Below, piece by piece: positions 10,958-22,292 of a stretch of DNA of 64,000 nucleotides. The stretch is from Adiantum capillus-veneris (lineage: Eukaryota; Streptophyta; Polypodiopsida; Polypodiales; Pteridaceae). The stretch covers positions 81,835,525-81,899,524 of the forward strand of contig CM043958.1 in assembly GCA_014529385.2 (NCBI GenBank). Direction: 5' to 3'. The position numbers were made by a program, and so were the translations under genes. Below the pieces are notes generated by a model. It saw nothing but the letters and a program-made list of their open reading frames with translations, had not been told where the DNA came from and did no database searches. Numbering within the stretch: the first letter of the stretch is position 1; each line of letters begins with the position of its first letter.

Positions 10958-12581
10958 TGTAATGGAATTTGCCTATTCAATTTGAGAGTAGCGGAATTTA
11001 ATGAGAGTACTTTCAAGAAATGATTTTGTGAGCATAGTGGGTAGACATAATTGAAGATAGCAACATAATTATAGCAATTAGTTAACTTGGCATGGACAAT
11101 ACTTTTGCAAGAGAGAGAATTTAGAGAACATGACAACAGTTGAGGACCGGATTTATGTGGAGCCGGTCCCCCCTCCAATAGGCATTTGTATTATGATTTC
11201 TCCCATAAAGAGAGACTTGTTACAATACATTCTTTGTGTTCCTTGTGACCTAGGTGAAGCAATGAAGATGGAAAGCTTCATGTATCACCAACATAAAATA
11301 AACTTGAAGAAAGCTTTAACTATCCCAAGCCTTAGTCCCAAGACCTCAAACACCTTCGAAGGTGGAGAGAGAGCTAGCAGGGAATGAGGGTAGGGAAGAG
11401 GAAGAAGAAACATTTCATAGGAGAAAGAATTAGTTCCTCACTTATCATACTCTTGTTGCTAGCATACATAATAGAATAGTAATGAAGAAGAAGGAGATGG
11501 CAAGCTTAAGCATTGAAGCATGGATCTTGGTTGGATTTGCACTCCATAGCCAAGAGTGTTGGTGTAGGCTCTCAACCTTTACTTGCTTGGAGAGGGAGCT
11601 CTTCCACTTTGCATAGCACACAATGAGAGTGCTTGTGAGTGTGTGTGGGTGAGTTTACCCCCTAAGCACCCCCCTAGCTTGCTTGGGTCGACCCCCCCTT
11701 GTAGCTCATGCTTGAAGCTCATTGGACCCCTCCAGGCCTAGCCAATCACAAGCAGAAGCCATTACAAGCAACAGGGATAGCCTTGGGACAAGTGTCCCCC
11801 TTTCCCCTTTGAAAGAGAGGACTTGATAAATTCAAAAACAATTAGATAATTCAAGTAATTTATCATTGGACCCCTTTGAAGCCTAGCCAATAGGGTTCAA
11901 GCAACACATGAAGGTAACATGGGTAGGGACCTGACATGTGTCCTTGCTGCCTCTTCAAGCTGGGGCTTCCCTTGTGAGTGTGAGTGTGTGTTCTCTCTCT
12001 AATCCCTAGGAAAAGGGCTCGCCCCCCTCCTGTAGGGATGCTTTTAACTTTAGGAGCTCAAGCACCTTAGTCATCAAGCATGACAAAGCACTTGGACTAG
12101 GGGGTATTCCCACAAGCATCTCAGGCAAGCATGTCAAGGCACCTCAAGCACCTTAATCAAGCGGCAAGTCAAGCACCTCAAGCATGGAGTAAGTCAAGCA
12201 CCTCAAGCACCTTAATCAAGCACCTCAAGCAGGAAAAACACCTCAAGCACGACAAGCACCTCAAGCAGGACAAACACCTCGAGCTTGGGCTTGGTTCCCA
12301 CCTCAAGCTCAGCCCTAGCTTACCTAAGGTCAAAGGACTTTTACACACATTATTGGAGGTCTTCAATGAAGCTAACCCTAAGGTCTTATGCTCCATTGGT
12401 TAGCCTTGCTCTTGATAGACCATCTCCCATTTGGGCCCCTTTACTATTGGCCCCGTGTTGAGATAGATCTATAAGCACATATCTATATCTTAACACTTGT
12501 TTCCGTTTATTCTCCCACATTAAGTGATCAATTTAATATGAGAAAATCATTCGGGTTGGTTAGATATTAGATTTTATGACA
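10958..12581 (-). repeat. 5' LTR of A1
   Basis: 1624 bp, from TGTAATGG to TTATGACA. Differs from the 3' LTR by scattered substitutions and small indels. It is followed by AGCT and then B-type LTR sequence, showing that A inserted into a B LTR. Confidence 0.93.
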
Positions 12582-12890
12582 AGCTAGTCTTGAAGGAACA
12601 GAAAGAATTGTATTGTACAATGTCTCTCTTGATGGGAGAAACCATAATACAAAGTCTTTTGGAGGGGGGACCGGCTCCATGCAAATCCAGTCCTCAACTG
12701 TTGTCAATAGCTTAATTTCTCTCTCTTTTGAAAGTATTGTTGATGCTATCTAACTAGGTGTTATGATTTTTGTTGCTCTCTCCACCCAAGCACTCTTGTA
12801 ATTCTCATTAGGAATCTATTCTAATGAAATGCCCACTATGTTCATGCTAATTTCCGCTACACACAAGTTATTAGGCCATTAAATGTTACA
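12582..12890 (+). mobile_element. B1 5' LTR, right-hand remainder
   Basis: Only the last 309 bp of a B-type LTR remain, ending TTAAATGTTACA before the primer-binding site. It is a diverged relative of the A LTR in opposite orientation. It shares the stem-loop (GGACCGGCTCCATGC...) and the spacing to AAGGAAC. It starts with AGCTAGTCTTG, which continues exactly the LTR piece that ends GCACTAGCT at 46374. Confidence 0.88.
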
Positions 12891-12903
12891 TTGGTATCAG
12901 AGC
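12891..12903 (+). promoter_or_regulatory. Primer-binding site of B1
   Basis: TTGGTATCAGAGC directly after the LTR end, complementary to initiator tRNA-Met. Confidence 0.93.
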
Positions 12904-13319
12904 ACAAGGTTTCTCTTTTATTGCTCAAGAAGGGACGTCTTCAAGCTAGCTATAAATGGTTGGTATTATTAATTGCCTGTGAGGAAGTAGAATAGGGATT
13001 TTTCAGCCTTGCACTGCGCCTGCCTTCGTGTAGTTAACGGGGAATCACCGTCGAGAGCTATGGTCTTAATAGTGGAGTCCTACGGGGCTTGCCTACGGCT
13101 TTGCCTACGGCTTAACCACTATTGAGCTATTAGAAGCTTGACAGGAGCCGGTGCTGTTTTGGTGTCGAAAGACCCTCTCTTCTATTCCTTGCAATTAATG
13201 GTATTCGAGTCGCGGGTATAGTAGCTTGAGTGCTTTTTCTAAAGGGGTAAAGAGGAGTAGCAACTAGGGCTTGAAGTGCCAAAGTACACCTAAAAATTCT
13301 ACACCTAAAAGTTGTTAGA
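12904..13319 (+). other. B1 leader (5' UTR)
   Basis: About 415 bp between primer-binding site and gag start, with no coding signal. It contains GCTTGCCTACGGCTTTGCC and a repeat of GCCTACGGCTT. Confidence 0.6.
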
Positions 13320-14381
13320 ATGGCTGACAATAGTAAAGAGAGTGAAATTAATGTTGATAACTTTGATTTTTCTCATGAGCAAGCTACTAATGATGCTTCA
13401 ATGCTTGTTAACTATCTTGTTTCTAGGCTTCAACAAGCCATGGGCAATCCATCTCTCCAAAGTGAAGTGCAACGGGAGCTCCGTGCTCATGGGATTCTCC
13501 AAGCTCATCACCATGACGAGAGAACACCTAGGAAGCCTCCTTGTGAGACTCCCAAAAGAGGTCTCTCTCCGATTCGGGAAGAAGAAGAGAATCCATATGA
13601 AGGTCTCAAGAATTTACTTCTTGATGATGCATCTCCTTCCCAAAGGAGAACTCAAGAGCCTCCACCAAAGGAACGAGAAATAAGCGAGTCTCCCGCCACC
13701 TCGGCAGAGATGGCTCCACGAAGACGGCGGGCTAAACGCTCTTCATCACCACCAAAGCGGAGAAGACCATCGTATTCTTCTCCTCACCACAATTCAAAGA
13801 GGGATGATAAAAAGCAAGAGAAGAAAAAGGTGAGAAAGAGGACACTCTCTTCTCCATCTTCCTTATCCTCTTCCTCTTATGAAAGCGATGGTGAAGACGA
13901 CAAAAATCAAGACAAGAAAAAGGCGAGAAAGAGGTCACCCTCTTCTCCACCTTCTTCAAATTCTTCACCTTCTGAAGAAAGTGATGGTGCAATCTTTGAA
14001 CCATCAAAAAGAAGAGGCCATAGGAAATCCTATGCCGCATGGAAGAGGTCGTCCAAGCTGAAGAAATTCAAAGAGGGAGGGAAGAGCATCTCTTTCCTTA
14101 CCTATGATGGCACCTTTGGTGCTACGGACAAAGTCTTGGCCTTTATCCAGCAATTCGATGCGGCGTTTGGAGGTGAGGGCTTCACGGAGTCCTCTAAGCT
14201 ACGCCATGTAGCTATGCACTTTCAAAAGTCTGCCAGGCAATGGTGGTCTAGTCTACGAGCCAACGGTGAAGCTCCACGAACATGGAAAGCTTTAAGAGCT
14301 TCCATTATGAAGCAGTTTTTGGCCACCGATGCCAAAGACAGTACTCACCGAATGGCGAAGCTTAAAGCTCTCTCCCAATGA
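13320..14381 (+). pseudogene. gag: B1 gag N-terminal part
   Basis: 353-aa frame starting MADNSKESEINVDNF, homologous to the A1 gag. A long Lys/Arg/Ser-rich region (about 115-225) contains a near-duplicate of KKARKRSPSSP, consistent with internal expansion. The gag core (FLTYDGTFGATDKVLAFIQQ, then RHVAMHFQKSARQWW) lies at about 240-310. A frameshift at about 14340 (AKDSTHRMAK) ends the frame early; homologous gag continues in another frame as VLTEWRSLKLSPNESIHKYV. The same frameshift occurs in B2 near 62510, so it predates their separation. Confidence 0.9.
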
Positions 14382-14634
14382 ATCCATCCACAAATATGTA
14401 GACAAGTTTTGGGACCTACAACTCAAAGCCACTGTCTTCAAAAAGTTGGATTTTGGAGAGGAAAAATCAACAAATTGTGCGGGCTTAACCAAAGAAATTG
14501 CGGAGTATGTCAACTCCCAAAGGCCACGTACCATATCGGCGGTAATACACCATATTATGGTGGCCTCTCGAATCAATTTCCAAATGGGGGCTAAAAGAAA
14601 TAATAAGCCCCCGGAAAAACAAGGGTTCCAATGA
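14329..14634 (+). pseudogene. gag: B1 gag middle part, shifted frame
   Basis: 101-aa frame continuing gag after the first frameshift: VLTEWRSLKLSPNESIHKYV, then AEYVNSQRPRTISAVIHHIM, aligned with A1 gag residues about 170-250. An extra A at about 14613 (CCCGGAAAAACAAGG; B2 has one A fewer) shifts the frame again and ends it. Not a separate gene. Confidence 0.85.
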
Positions 14635-15394
14635 GCCTAAGGGGAAGGACAATGTCCAAAAGTCTCCTAAGGGAAACTCCAACAAAGCTAAAGAGAAGGG
14701 AGTTGACAAAGGTAAGAACAAACTCTCTCCTGAAGAGCTTGAGCGTTATCATAAGGATAACCGGTGTTTCAAGTGCGGCGAACAAGGGCATGCGTACCAC
14801 GCTTGTCCCCAAAAGAACAACTGCCAAGATCCTCCTAGAGCTTCCTTGGTTGAAATCCAAGAGGAGGAGACTCACCAAACTCATCACAAAGGATCTCCTC
14901 TATGCCATGCTTGGGGAAAGGTAAGAGAACATGATGCTTTTATTCTCTTTGACCCTGGTTCTACTCACAATTTTATATCTATAGAGTTGGCTACCAAGCT
15001 AAGCATACAATCCTACGAGATGGGAGATGTCCTACCTGCAGACAGTGCCTTCAAGGGGCAAGAAGCTTCAGTCACTCCCTTAATCGGGAAATTGAGACTT
15101 CATGTCCAAGGCTATGTGGACAAAGAGGACTTCTTTATCTCTCCTCTCAAGCATGAGGATGTAATCCTAAGGGCACCATGGTTTGACCGCCTGGCTGCCG
15201 ATGTTAAATTTGCTGAAAGGAGAATCTCCTTTAAGTTCAGGGAAAAAGACATGTATATAGATGCTAAGGAAATGGGTAACACTATTCCCATGGTACATAC
15301 ACCAGCTTTCAACAAGTCAATAAAGAGCTCTATTTCTGTGTACATGATTTTTGTTAAAGATTCTCAAAATGAACCTAATGCTTTAGCAAAATAA
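14635..15394 (+). pseudogene. gag-pol: B1 zinc knuckle and protease
   Basis: Third gag-pol segment. It encodes zinc knuckle CFKCGEQGHAYHAC (about 14767-14808), then LCHAWGKVREHDAFILFDPG and the protease loop FDPGSTHNFISIELATKL, down to IFVKDSQNEPNALAK and a TAA at 15392. The TAA separates protease from RT and is present at the same codon in B2 (63562). A1 and A2 read through here without a stop. Confidence 0.88.
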
Positions 15395-16222
15395 AATAAA
15401 AGCAACCAAAAGGAATTAGAGTTATCCAATTTTCTCAAGGGGTTTCAAGATGTTTTTATTGACGACATCCCTTGTGAGCTACCTCCTAAATGAGGTAATG
15501 ATGACCATGCAATCGAACTTCTTCCAGGAAGTTCACCGCCTAACAAACCTCCTTATAGAGTTTCTCAAGCTCAACAAGAGGAGATTATGCGGCAAGTGCA
15601 TGAGTTACTTGAGAAGGGCATGGTTAGGCCTAGCTCATCTCCATTTTGCTCATCTGTGCTATTAGTGCAAAAGAAAGACGGCACATATTGTATGTGTGTC
15701 GACTATAGAGCACTAAATAGGATCACTATCAAAAATAGGTTTCCCGTTCCACGGGTAGAAGACCTATTTGATAAGCTACAAGGATCGACCTACTTCAGTA
15801 GGATTGACCTAAAAAGTGGCTATCATCAAATAAGGATAGTTGATCAAGACATTGTAAAGACCGCATTTCGCACCACATTTGGTCTTTACGAATACATTGT
15901 CATGCCTTTTGGCTTGACCAATGCACCAACCACATTCAACCGCTTGATGGAGAAGCTGTTCAGGCCTCATCGAACCTTCACTGGAGTGTTCTTTGATGAT
16001 ATTATCATCTACTCTAATTCATTAGACGAACACAAGCAACACCTCCAGGTAATATTTCAAGTTTTAAGAGAGAATAAACTTTATGTTAATCGAAACAAAA
16101 GTGAATTTTTCTTACAAGAGATTCAGTATTTAGGTCACATTATCTCTCAAGATGGCATCCAAATGGATCCATCAAAGTTAGAGGTAAAGGATGGCCTAAA
16201 CCAAGGAATCTTCATGAACTAA
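15395..16222 (+). pseudogene. pol: B1 reverse transcriptase
   Basis: After the TAA the frame goes on as NKSNQKELELSNFLKGFQDV. A second stop, TGA at about 15491 (PK*GNDD), is CGA in B2. From 15587 the RT is open for 211 aa with QKKDGTYCMCVDYRALN, YFSRIDLKSGYHQIRI and catalytic FFDDII. It ends at a small deletion near 16183 (KLEVKDGLN where A1 has KLEVIKSWPN). Polymerase motifs are intact, but the protein cannot be made whole. Confidence 0.9.
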
Positions 16223-16622
16223 GAAGCTTTATAGGTATGTGTGCATACTATAGACGCTTCATAGAAAAGTTCTCACAAATTGCGGGACCATTACATGACC
16301 TAAAAAAGAAAAGAGTTAGGTACACATGGTCTGCTAAGGAGAACAATGCTTTCGAAAAGCTTATCTCTCAACCTGTGCTTACACTACCGGATCTCTCAAA
16401 ACCATTTGAGGTGATGCTTGTGGTGATTGCCTTGGAGCTGTTTTGCTCCAAGAAGGGCACGCCATAGGCTATGAGAGTCGAAGGCTCGACCTTATTGAGC
16501 AAGCTCTAGGCATATATGAAAAGGAACTCCTTGCAGTTCTACATGCCTTAGCCTCATGGAAGCACTATTTATTGGGGACTCCTTTCATTCGGCGAACGGA
16601 TCACCAAAGTCTTAAGTAATTC
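16223..16622 (+). pseudogene. pol: B1 RNase H region
   Basis: MCAYYRRFIEKFSQIAGPLH (16237 on) continues the RT connection. Relative to A1, four residues are missing in FEKLISQPV, and a short deletion near 16411 removes the start of the RNase H core and shifts frame. Downstream, GIYEKELLAVLHALASWKHY and RTDHQSLK are readable in another frame. A TAA replaces Tyr at 16618 (LK*FMTQ). RNase H is inactivated. Confidence 0.85.
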
Positions 16623-18245
16623 ATGACGCAGACCAAGCTCTCCGAAAAACAAATGAGGTGGGAAAATTTCCTTTCGCAATTTCCTTTTCATATTGCTCAC
16701 ATTGCTGGCAAGCATAATCAAGTAGCTGATGCACTCTCAAGACGGCCAAGAGTGAATGCGGTTTCCATAGCAACTCACAATGATCTATCTTCAATGATAG
16801 ATGAGTACGCTATTGATCCCAATTTTAAAGATGTGATTTCAGCCCTTGCATTAGGGAAGAAAGAAGAACCATTTACTTTACAAGATGGTTATCTTCTCTA
16901 TGGCAATAGACTATGCATTACTAACTCACTACGTGAGAAAGTAATGTATGAATCTCATGCTCCACCTTATGCGGGGCATAGAGGGATTCAGTCTACCCTA
17001 AAGGGAATTGAAACATATTTCTATTGGCCTACCATGAAAGTGAACATACAAGAGTATGTTTCTAAATGTGTGGTATGCCAAAAGACAAAATTTGATAGAG
17101 GGAAGCAACTTGGATTGCTTCAACCCTTGCCAATCCCTAATTCGCCATGGGAGAGCATATCCATGGATTTTATCTTTGGATTGCCTAAGTCTATCCATGG
17201 GAATACGGGAATATGGACGATAGTAGACAGGTTAAGTAAACAAGCTTATTTTATACCTGTCAAAAAGACTATCAAAGCCCATCAAATGGCAACCCTCTTC
17301 ATTTCACAAATTTTCAAGTACCATGGCTTGCCAATGTCCATAGTGTCGGATAGAGATCCTAGAATGACCAGTAATTTCTGGAAGGGTCTCTTTGAGAATT
17401 TAGGAACAAGGCTAAACTTCTCTTCGGCCTATGATCCACAAACGGATGGCCAAAGTGAAATAGCTAACCTAACAATTCTCGATCTACTAAAAGGCTATGT
17501 AACGGAAGTAGATCAAAGATCCCAATGGGAGAAGTACTTACCCTTAGTGGAGTATGCTTACAATAACACTGTACATACTTCCACGCGAAAAGCACCTTTC
17601 GAGGTAATTGAGGGAAGATCAAAAAGTCCCTTGCTACTTAAGGTACATGGGAAGATCTTCGCTGCAGATGAGTATAGCCGAGACCTACAAGAATCTTTTC
17701 AAAAGATTAAGGATGCTATCTCTATCTCACAGCAAAGGCAAAAGGTTGCTGCTGACAAGCACAGAAGAGCCCAAGCCTTTAAAGAAAACGATTGGGTCTT
17801 CTTAAAGTTTCCCAAGGCTCGATTAAGGCACACGACGGGCAAGAATCCTACGGGCCACCAAAAGTACTATGCTAAACTAGCAAAAAGGTACTATGGTCCC
17901 TTCCAGATTCTTAGGCCAATCAAGGAGATGGCCTATCAACTCAAGTTGCCCAATCATTGGCTCATACACAATGCTTTCCATGTGAGCCTATTAAAGCCTT
18001 ACAAAGGAGAGCCACCTCAAGAACCAACTATTGAAGACCCACCGGAGATCGAGGACCAAGAGGAGGTGTTGCAACCCGAGTCCATTCTCCGACATGAAGA
18101 CAAGGTATTAAGAGGCGGAAAGACTATCCGACGATATCTTATTAAGTTTAAGAATTATCCTTTTGAAGATGCTAGATGGATGCAAGGCATACAATTAAAG
18201 GATAACCTAAACCTTGTCAATGCTTACAATGCTTCCCAAGAGTAA
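16623..18245 (+). pseudogene. pol: B1 integrase and chromodomain-like end
   Basis: 540-aa open frame. It starts in the RNase H tail (MTQTKLSEKQMRWENFLSQF); integrase zinc region HAPPYAGH...CVVCQKTKFD about residues 105-155; catalytic core with SMDFIFGLP, IVSDRDPRMTS and DGQSE; C-terminal basic domain NDWVFLKFPKARLRHTTG; then EDKVLRGGKTIRRYLIKFKN as chromodomain-like tail. The ATG is an internal Met downstream of the stop at 16618, not a native start. This is the best-preserved integrase in the window, with the D, D and E motifs visible. Confidence 0.9.
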
Positions 18246-18603
18246 GCAAATGTACAAAATGTTAAAAATGAACAAAGTTTTTTTTGTCTTATAAGACTCT
18301 CTTTTTCTTTATTGTGCACAAAAATGAAGTAGTATGCATGCTTAGATCAAGTTTGCGGAGATGATGTCTCCCAAACACCAAGTAGAGCTTGTCACTCTAC
18401 TATGGAAGATTGATAGGACTAATGTGCAGACATGCTTGCGGCAGCCTAAGGCTCTCAAGCGCCAAATGGACTAGTCATCCATTGTGGAATGATGTCGTAG
18501 GGTAACATAGGGATCCTCTACCCGCTAAGAAAAGGACTCATGAATATGCTTTATCTTCTCTACACCATAGTAGAGGATGACTATGATTTCAAGAGAGACG
18601 TAA
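18246..18603 (+). other. B1 3' UTR and polypurine tract
   Basis: Non-coding; homologous in reverse orientation to the A 3' UTR (same PCR-like order: TTATAAGAC, GCATGCTTAGA, CTACCCGCTAAG). The purine-rich CAAGAGAGACGTAA at 18590-18603 adjoins the LTR start and is the polypurine tract. Confidence 0.75.
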
Positions 18604-18834
18604 TGTCATGCTAATCAATATCTAATTCTCCTAAATGATTTTCTCATATTAAACTGATCATTTAATGTGGGGAACTGCCAGGGGAGAAAAAGCTAGAATA
18701 TTGGTTAAGCTAGCAGACCGAGCACAATAGGGATCCAAAGGAGGGAAAATAGGGATCCAAAGGGGGGGCCATCTGCAAAAGAGCCATGTGCAACAATGGG
18801 CTAAAAAGACCCTAAGGTTCAGCCCATTAAGACT
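18604..18834 (+). repeat. B1 3' LTR, first 231 bp
   Basis: Starts TGTCATGCTAATCAATATC after the polypurine tract and matches 45085-45314 closely (GATCATTTAATGTGGGGAA, CAATAGGGATCCAAAGG). Similarity stops abruptly after CCCATTAAGACT; the remaining ~1.3 kb of LTR is absent. Confidence 0.85.
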
Positions 18835-19367
18835 CCCCTCGACATGGGTCCCTCCATGAACTATGTGAGCCTATTTATGAATTTTCAAAAGAGTTGCAAC
18901 CATAGAGAGAGTGTGTGTATAAATAGGCAGAGCCTTCTCCGTTAGCTTCTAACCTCCAAATTAGTTTTTGAAAGATAATCCACTGAACTGGATTTCTTTC
19001 CATCTGGCAGTCATACAATGAATATACATTAAATTCCATTTCATATGCTAAGAAAACAATTGCTTTTAGTTGCTATGCTATTAATCTAAAAGCCATAACA
19101 ATCCCCATCCAAAGACCAAGATCCATCGCTACCATACCAATGTGATCATTATATCATCGCAAATTCTTTTAAGATATAAACCATCCAAATCCATGTCAAC
19201 ATAAACCAAATCATTTTCATCATATACCAGGTTAACAAAACCACACTATTAGCAATGGTGGCTAGTCATTATTCTATGATTTTGTAATTGGTGTTGCTTA
19301 AATTGAAAAATCAACACCAATTGGGCATGCTATCTAAATCGAAAAATCTACACTAAGGTTATACTAT
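18835..19367. other. Unassigned DNA with TATA-like motif
   Basis: No coding frame. TATAAATAGGCAG at 18919 follows a GTGTGTG stretch and resembles a plant core promoter, perhaps an LTR U3 or a host promoter. AT-rich DNA with imperfect short repeats (CAACACCAATT, CTATCTAAAT) follows until the truncated end of copia C1. Confidence 0.4.
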
Positions 19368-19802
19368 CTAAACCAAAACATATGTACGAGTGTTGCCTAA
19401 ACTAGGCTGATCTGTAACATTTTCAGAAACCCCCATAGGTTGTGCATTTGCCTCATTGGAACTTACCTTCGTATTTCCACCACTGAAAAGAGGCAACACA
19501 GTGTCATAAATGTCGTGTGAGCTTACATTATTGTCTCTAGTACATGACAGCAAGGGCTGAACAGGATCTTCCACAAACACCACATCTCGGGAAACCAGAA
19601 TACGCTTTGTTTGCGGATGATATAACTTGTAACCTTTCCTTTCAGCACTATAGCCAACAAAAATACATTTGACAGCCTTATCATCCAATTTTCTACGCTG
19701 TGTTTGTGGCACCAAAGCATATGCCAAACAGCCAAAAACACACATGTGCTCAATAGAAGGCTTTCTATCATGCGATGCTTCATATGGAGTAATAGACTGC
19801 AA
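19368..19802 (-). pseudogene. pol: C1 integrase C-terminal region
   Basis: 144-aa frame, LQSITPYEASHDRKPSIEHM then VFGCLAYALVP and KCIFVGYSAERKGYKLYHPQ, the conserved copia integrase C-terminal GKxRxK-type stretch, followed by VSRDVVFVEDP. A TAA near 19808 (CPT*ALQ) separates it from the catalytic core. Past DVVFVEDP the expected RT never appears. Confidence 0.88.
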
Positions 19803-19805
19803 AGC

Positions 19806-20522
19806 TTACGTAGGACACCTGTTAAGTACATAAGTGGCACACATGATGGCCTCAAGCCAAAAAGAATGCGGTAAAGCTTGACTTTTGACCATACATCGTG
19901 CCATTTCCGTCAGTGACCTGTTTTTCTTCTTAGCAACACCATTTTGCTGAGGTGTATAAGGCACTGTACATTGGTGTTTTATCCCACGACTAGCCAAAAA
20001 TGCATTAAATTCATGAGACATATACTCCCCCCCTTGATCGGAACGAAGGGTGCCCATAGTACATTTCGAGACATTTTCAGCCATAGCCAGAAATTGTTTG
20101 AACCACATAAAAACTTCAGACTTCGCTTTAAGCGGAAATACCCATGCATGCCTGAAGTAATCATCAATGAAAGTCATGAAGTAAAGGTAATTGCCCAAGG
20201 ACGGAGTTTGCATGGGCTCACAAACATCACTATGCACAAGCTGCAACCTGCATGTGGCCCGAACTGAACCATCCTCTGGAAACTTAGAAAGCTGCATCTT
20301 ACCCAAAATACAGCCTTCACAAACATGTTTGACAGGTGCTTCAAGAGGCGGCAAAGAAGCAACCATATCAGATTTCTGCAAACGCAACAAACTGGCAAAA
20401 TTCAGATGACCAAAACGTGCATGCCAAAGTTTTGCATCTGATATAGCCCTTGAATCTACAACAGCATTTGCAAAATTTTGTCCACACTTGTCATACAAAG
20501 TGAGCTTATCAGTCCACGACAC
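19806..20522 (-). pseudogene. pol: C1 GAG-pre-integrase and integrase core
   Basis: 238-aa frame. LWHARFGHLNFASL plus CEGCILGKM form the HHCC zinc-binding region (residues about 32-75). The integrase core shows LVHSDVCEPM (first Asp), RSDQGGEY (second Asp) and PYTPQQNGVAKKKNRSL. Counting 35 residues from the second Asp lands on Lys where copia integrases have the catalytic Glu (VAERKN in the family), so the DD35E site is destroyed. The frame overlaps the upstream protease frame with a shift at about 20515. Confidence 0.9.
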
Positions 20523-21268
20523 AAAAGGCCAGATGCAACAATTTCATCACCAAAACTGAGATCATGAACTGTACATCTGTCATCCACAAATTTGACTACA
20601 AGTCCAAGTCTAGCAAGTGCGGATACAGACAAGAGGTTCTTCTTGATCCCAGGTACATAAAGTGCATCAACAAGTGTGAAAGAACTGCCATTTGCAGCAG
20701 TAAGCACAATCTTTCCAACTCCCTGAACCGGATAAGAGGCATTGTTGACACAAGTGACTAAATTCCCATGAGGGACAGACTCGAGAGGGGTAAACAATTC
20801 ACGATGTGAGGTAATGTGCTTTGTAGCACCACTGTCGAAATACCACACATGTGAATCTGCAGCAATTGACAAGCATGCATCATGGACAACAGGATTGTAA
20901 GTGCACTCTGCGCTAAAAGCCCATTCTGCATCAACATCAGCAACACAGTCTCCTTTCACAGAAGACTCAACAATGGCTGCATTTGTAGTGGAACCAGCAT
21001 TTGCAGTGGAACCACCCTCTTTCTTCTTAGCCTCTTTGGCCTTCAACTTAGGACACGACTTGATCAAGTGATCATTAGCTTTACAATAATGGCAAAACAT
21101 CTTCTTTTTGCCCTTATCACCATAATTTCCAGACAAATTGCTGCCATTAGAAGCATTAGGAACATAAGTTTTGCCACTAGCAGCAGAAGTGGCAGCATTG
21201 TTGTTACCACCCTTTCTTTGAGAAGCAATAAAAGCCTGTTCAACTGCACGCTGCCTAGTTCTGTTTTT
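20456..21268 (-). pseudogene. gag-pol: C1 zinc knuckle and protease
   Basis: Contains CHYCKANDHLIKSC (CCHC knuckle, near 21100), an Ala/Thr/Asn-rich linker and the aspartic protease motif WYFDSGATKHITSHRELFTP near 20840, then LVDALYVPGIKKNLLSVSAL. The ATG at 21136 is internal; the sequence upstream to 21268 continues gag in this frame after a one-base shift in a T6 run near 21266. Confidence 0.88.
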
Positions 21269-21931
21269 TCAAGAAAGTGACTCTTGCAACAGCAATGTGC
21301 ATAATGCATCAAACTTGACAACTTCAGGATTTCCTTGGGTCATAAGTCTCCAAGTACTAGCAAAATTCTGGTAGGAATCTGGTAAGGCATCAAGAACAGT
21401 CTGCACAAGGGAACTGTCTAAAATGACTTCACCTACATAAATAAGTTGCTCATTGATATCCTTGACACCAGAAAGGAAAGTGTCCATATCATCTTCCTCA
21501 TGCGTAATCTTTGACTCCAGCTCTTTATGCAGCAAAGCAATTTTAGCCTCATTGCGGCTTGCATAAAGACCTGCTAGAATATCCCAAGCCTGTTTTGCAG
21601 ATTTTGTTGAACAAATGTGAGGAACAATGGTGCGCTTCACAGACAATGCAATCAATGCATGAGCCTGCGCATCCTTTACATCCCAAAAAGCTTGTTCTGC
21701 CGTAGGCAAAAGAACTCTAATAGCAGCAATCCTTGTAGCAAGACCCGCAACATCCTCAACATCGCCTACATCCTCAGAACCAGGACGTACATCAATGCCC
21801 TGCACAATGTTCCAGATGCCCTTTGACACAAGAACATGTTGCATCATATAAGCCCACATAGGGTAGTTGTCCCCATCCAACCTATCCTCAGCAGCAAACA
21901 TCTTGAACACATCTGTGTTGTTGTCAGCCAT
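21269..21931 (-). pseudogene. gag: C1 gag (UBN2-like)
   Basis: Start MADNNTDVFKMFAAEDRLDG at 21931; the open frame extends to 22033 but homology favours this Met. It has the copia gag pattern: LDGDNYPMWAYMMQHVLVSK, later AKQAWDILAGLYASRNEAKI and DEL-type segments ITHEEDDMDTFLSGVKDINE, typical of the UBN2/gag-polypeptide family that forms the virus-like particle. It ends LLLQESLS at the frameshift. Confidence 0.88.
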
Positions 21932-22280
21932 GGTAAATGCTGCACCTGATGTCAAAAAATGCCCGAAAATAGGAGAAATGGAGCGGTAACAACACATGCT
22001 ATATAGCACAAATCGTAGAAGACTATGAGGCACCTGTTATTTAGAAAATGGCACTGACAGAAATTTTGCACAAAATGACAAAATAGCCTGTGCAGTACTG
22101 CCTATAGTGCAAACGAAGGCTGAAATGAGCCCGAATTACAAATCTGAGGAGACTGAGCTCTAGGAGTTCTCCCAAAATTTTTGTCGACTTGCGAACGCTT
22201 GCCAAACCTCATTGAGATCGAAGAAAGTGAGTAGGCGTGTGCTGGAGCAGCTAACAACTAAGCACGGGAGGACGTAACCT

Positions 22281-22292
22281 GCTCTGATACCA
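22281..22292 (-). promoter_or_regulatory. Primer-binding site of C1
   Basis: GCTCTGATACCA, the complement of TGGTATCAGAGC, next to the LTR start TGTTGGAATT at 22295. Confidence 0.9.

Larger units (their letters stand above)
3653..12581 (-). mobile_element. Gypsy chromovirus A1, nearly complete
   Basis: An 8.9-kb LTR retrotransposon read right to left: 5' LTR 10958-12581, primer-binding site 10945-10956, gag-pol 10543-5607, polypurine tract about 5260-5247, 3' LTR 3653-5246. LTR ends are TG...CA. AGCT flanks it at both sides (3649-3652 and 12582-12585). The right flank is a B-type LTR; the left flank is insert X, so the left junction may be secondary. Domain order gag, protease, RT, RNase H, integrase, chromodomain-like end is that of Ty3/gypsy chromoviruses. 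It cannot be autonomous: gag has an internal stop, RT carries a 132-bp duplication and integrase a frameshifting insertion. Confidence 0.92.
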
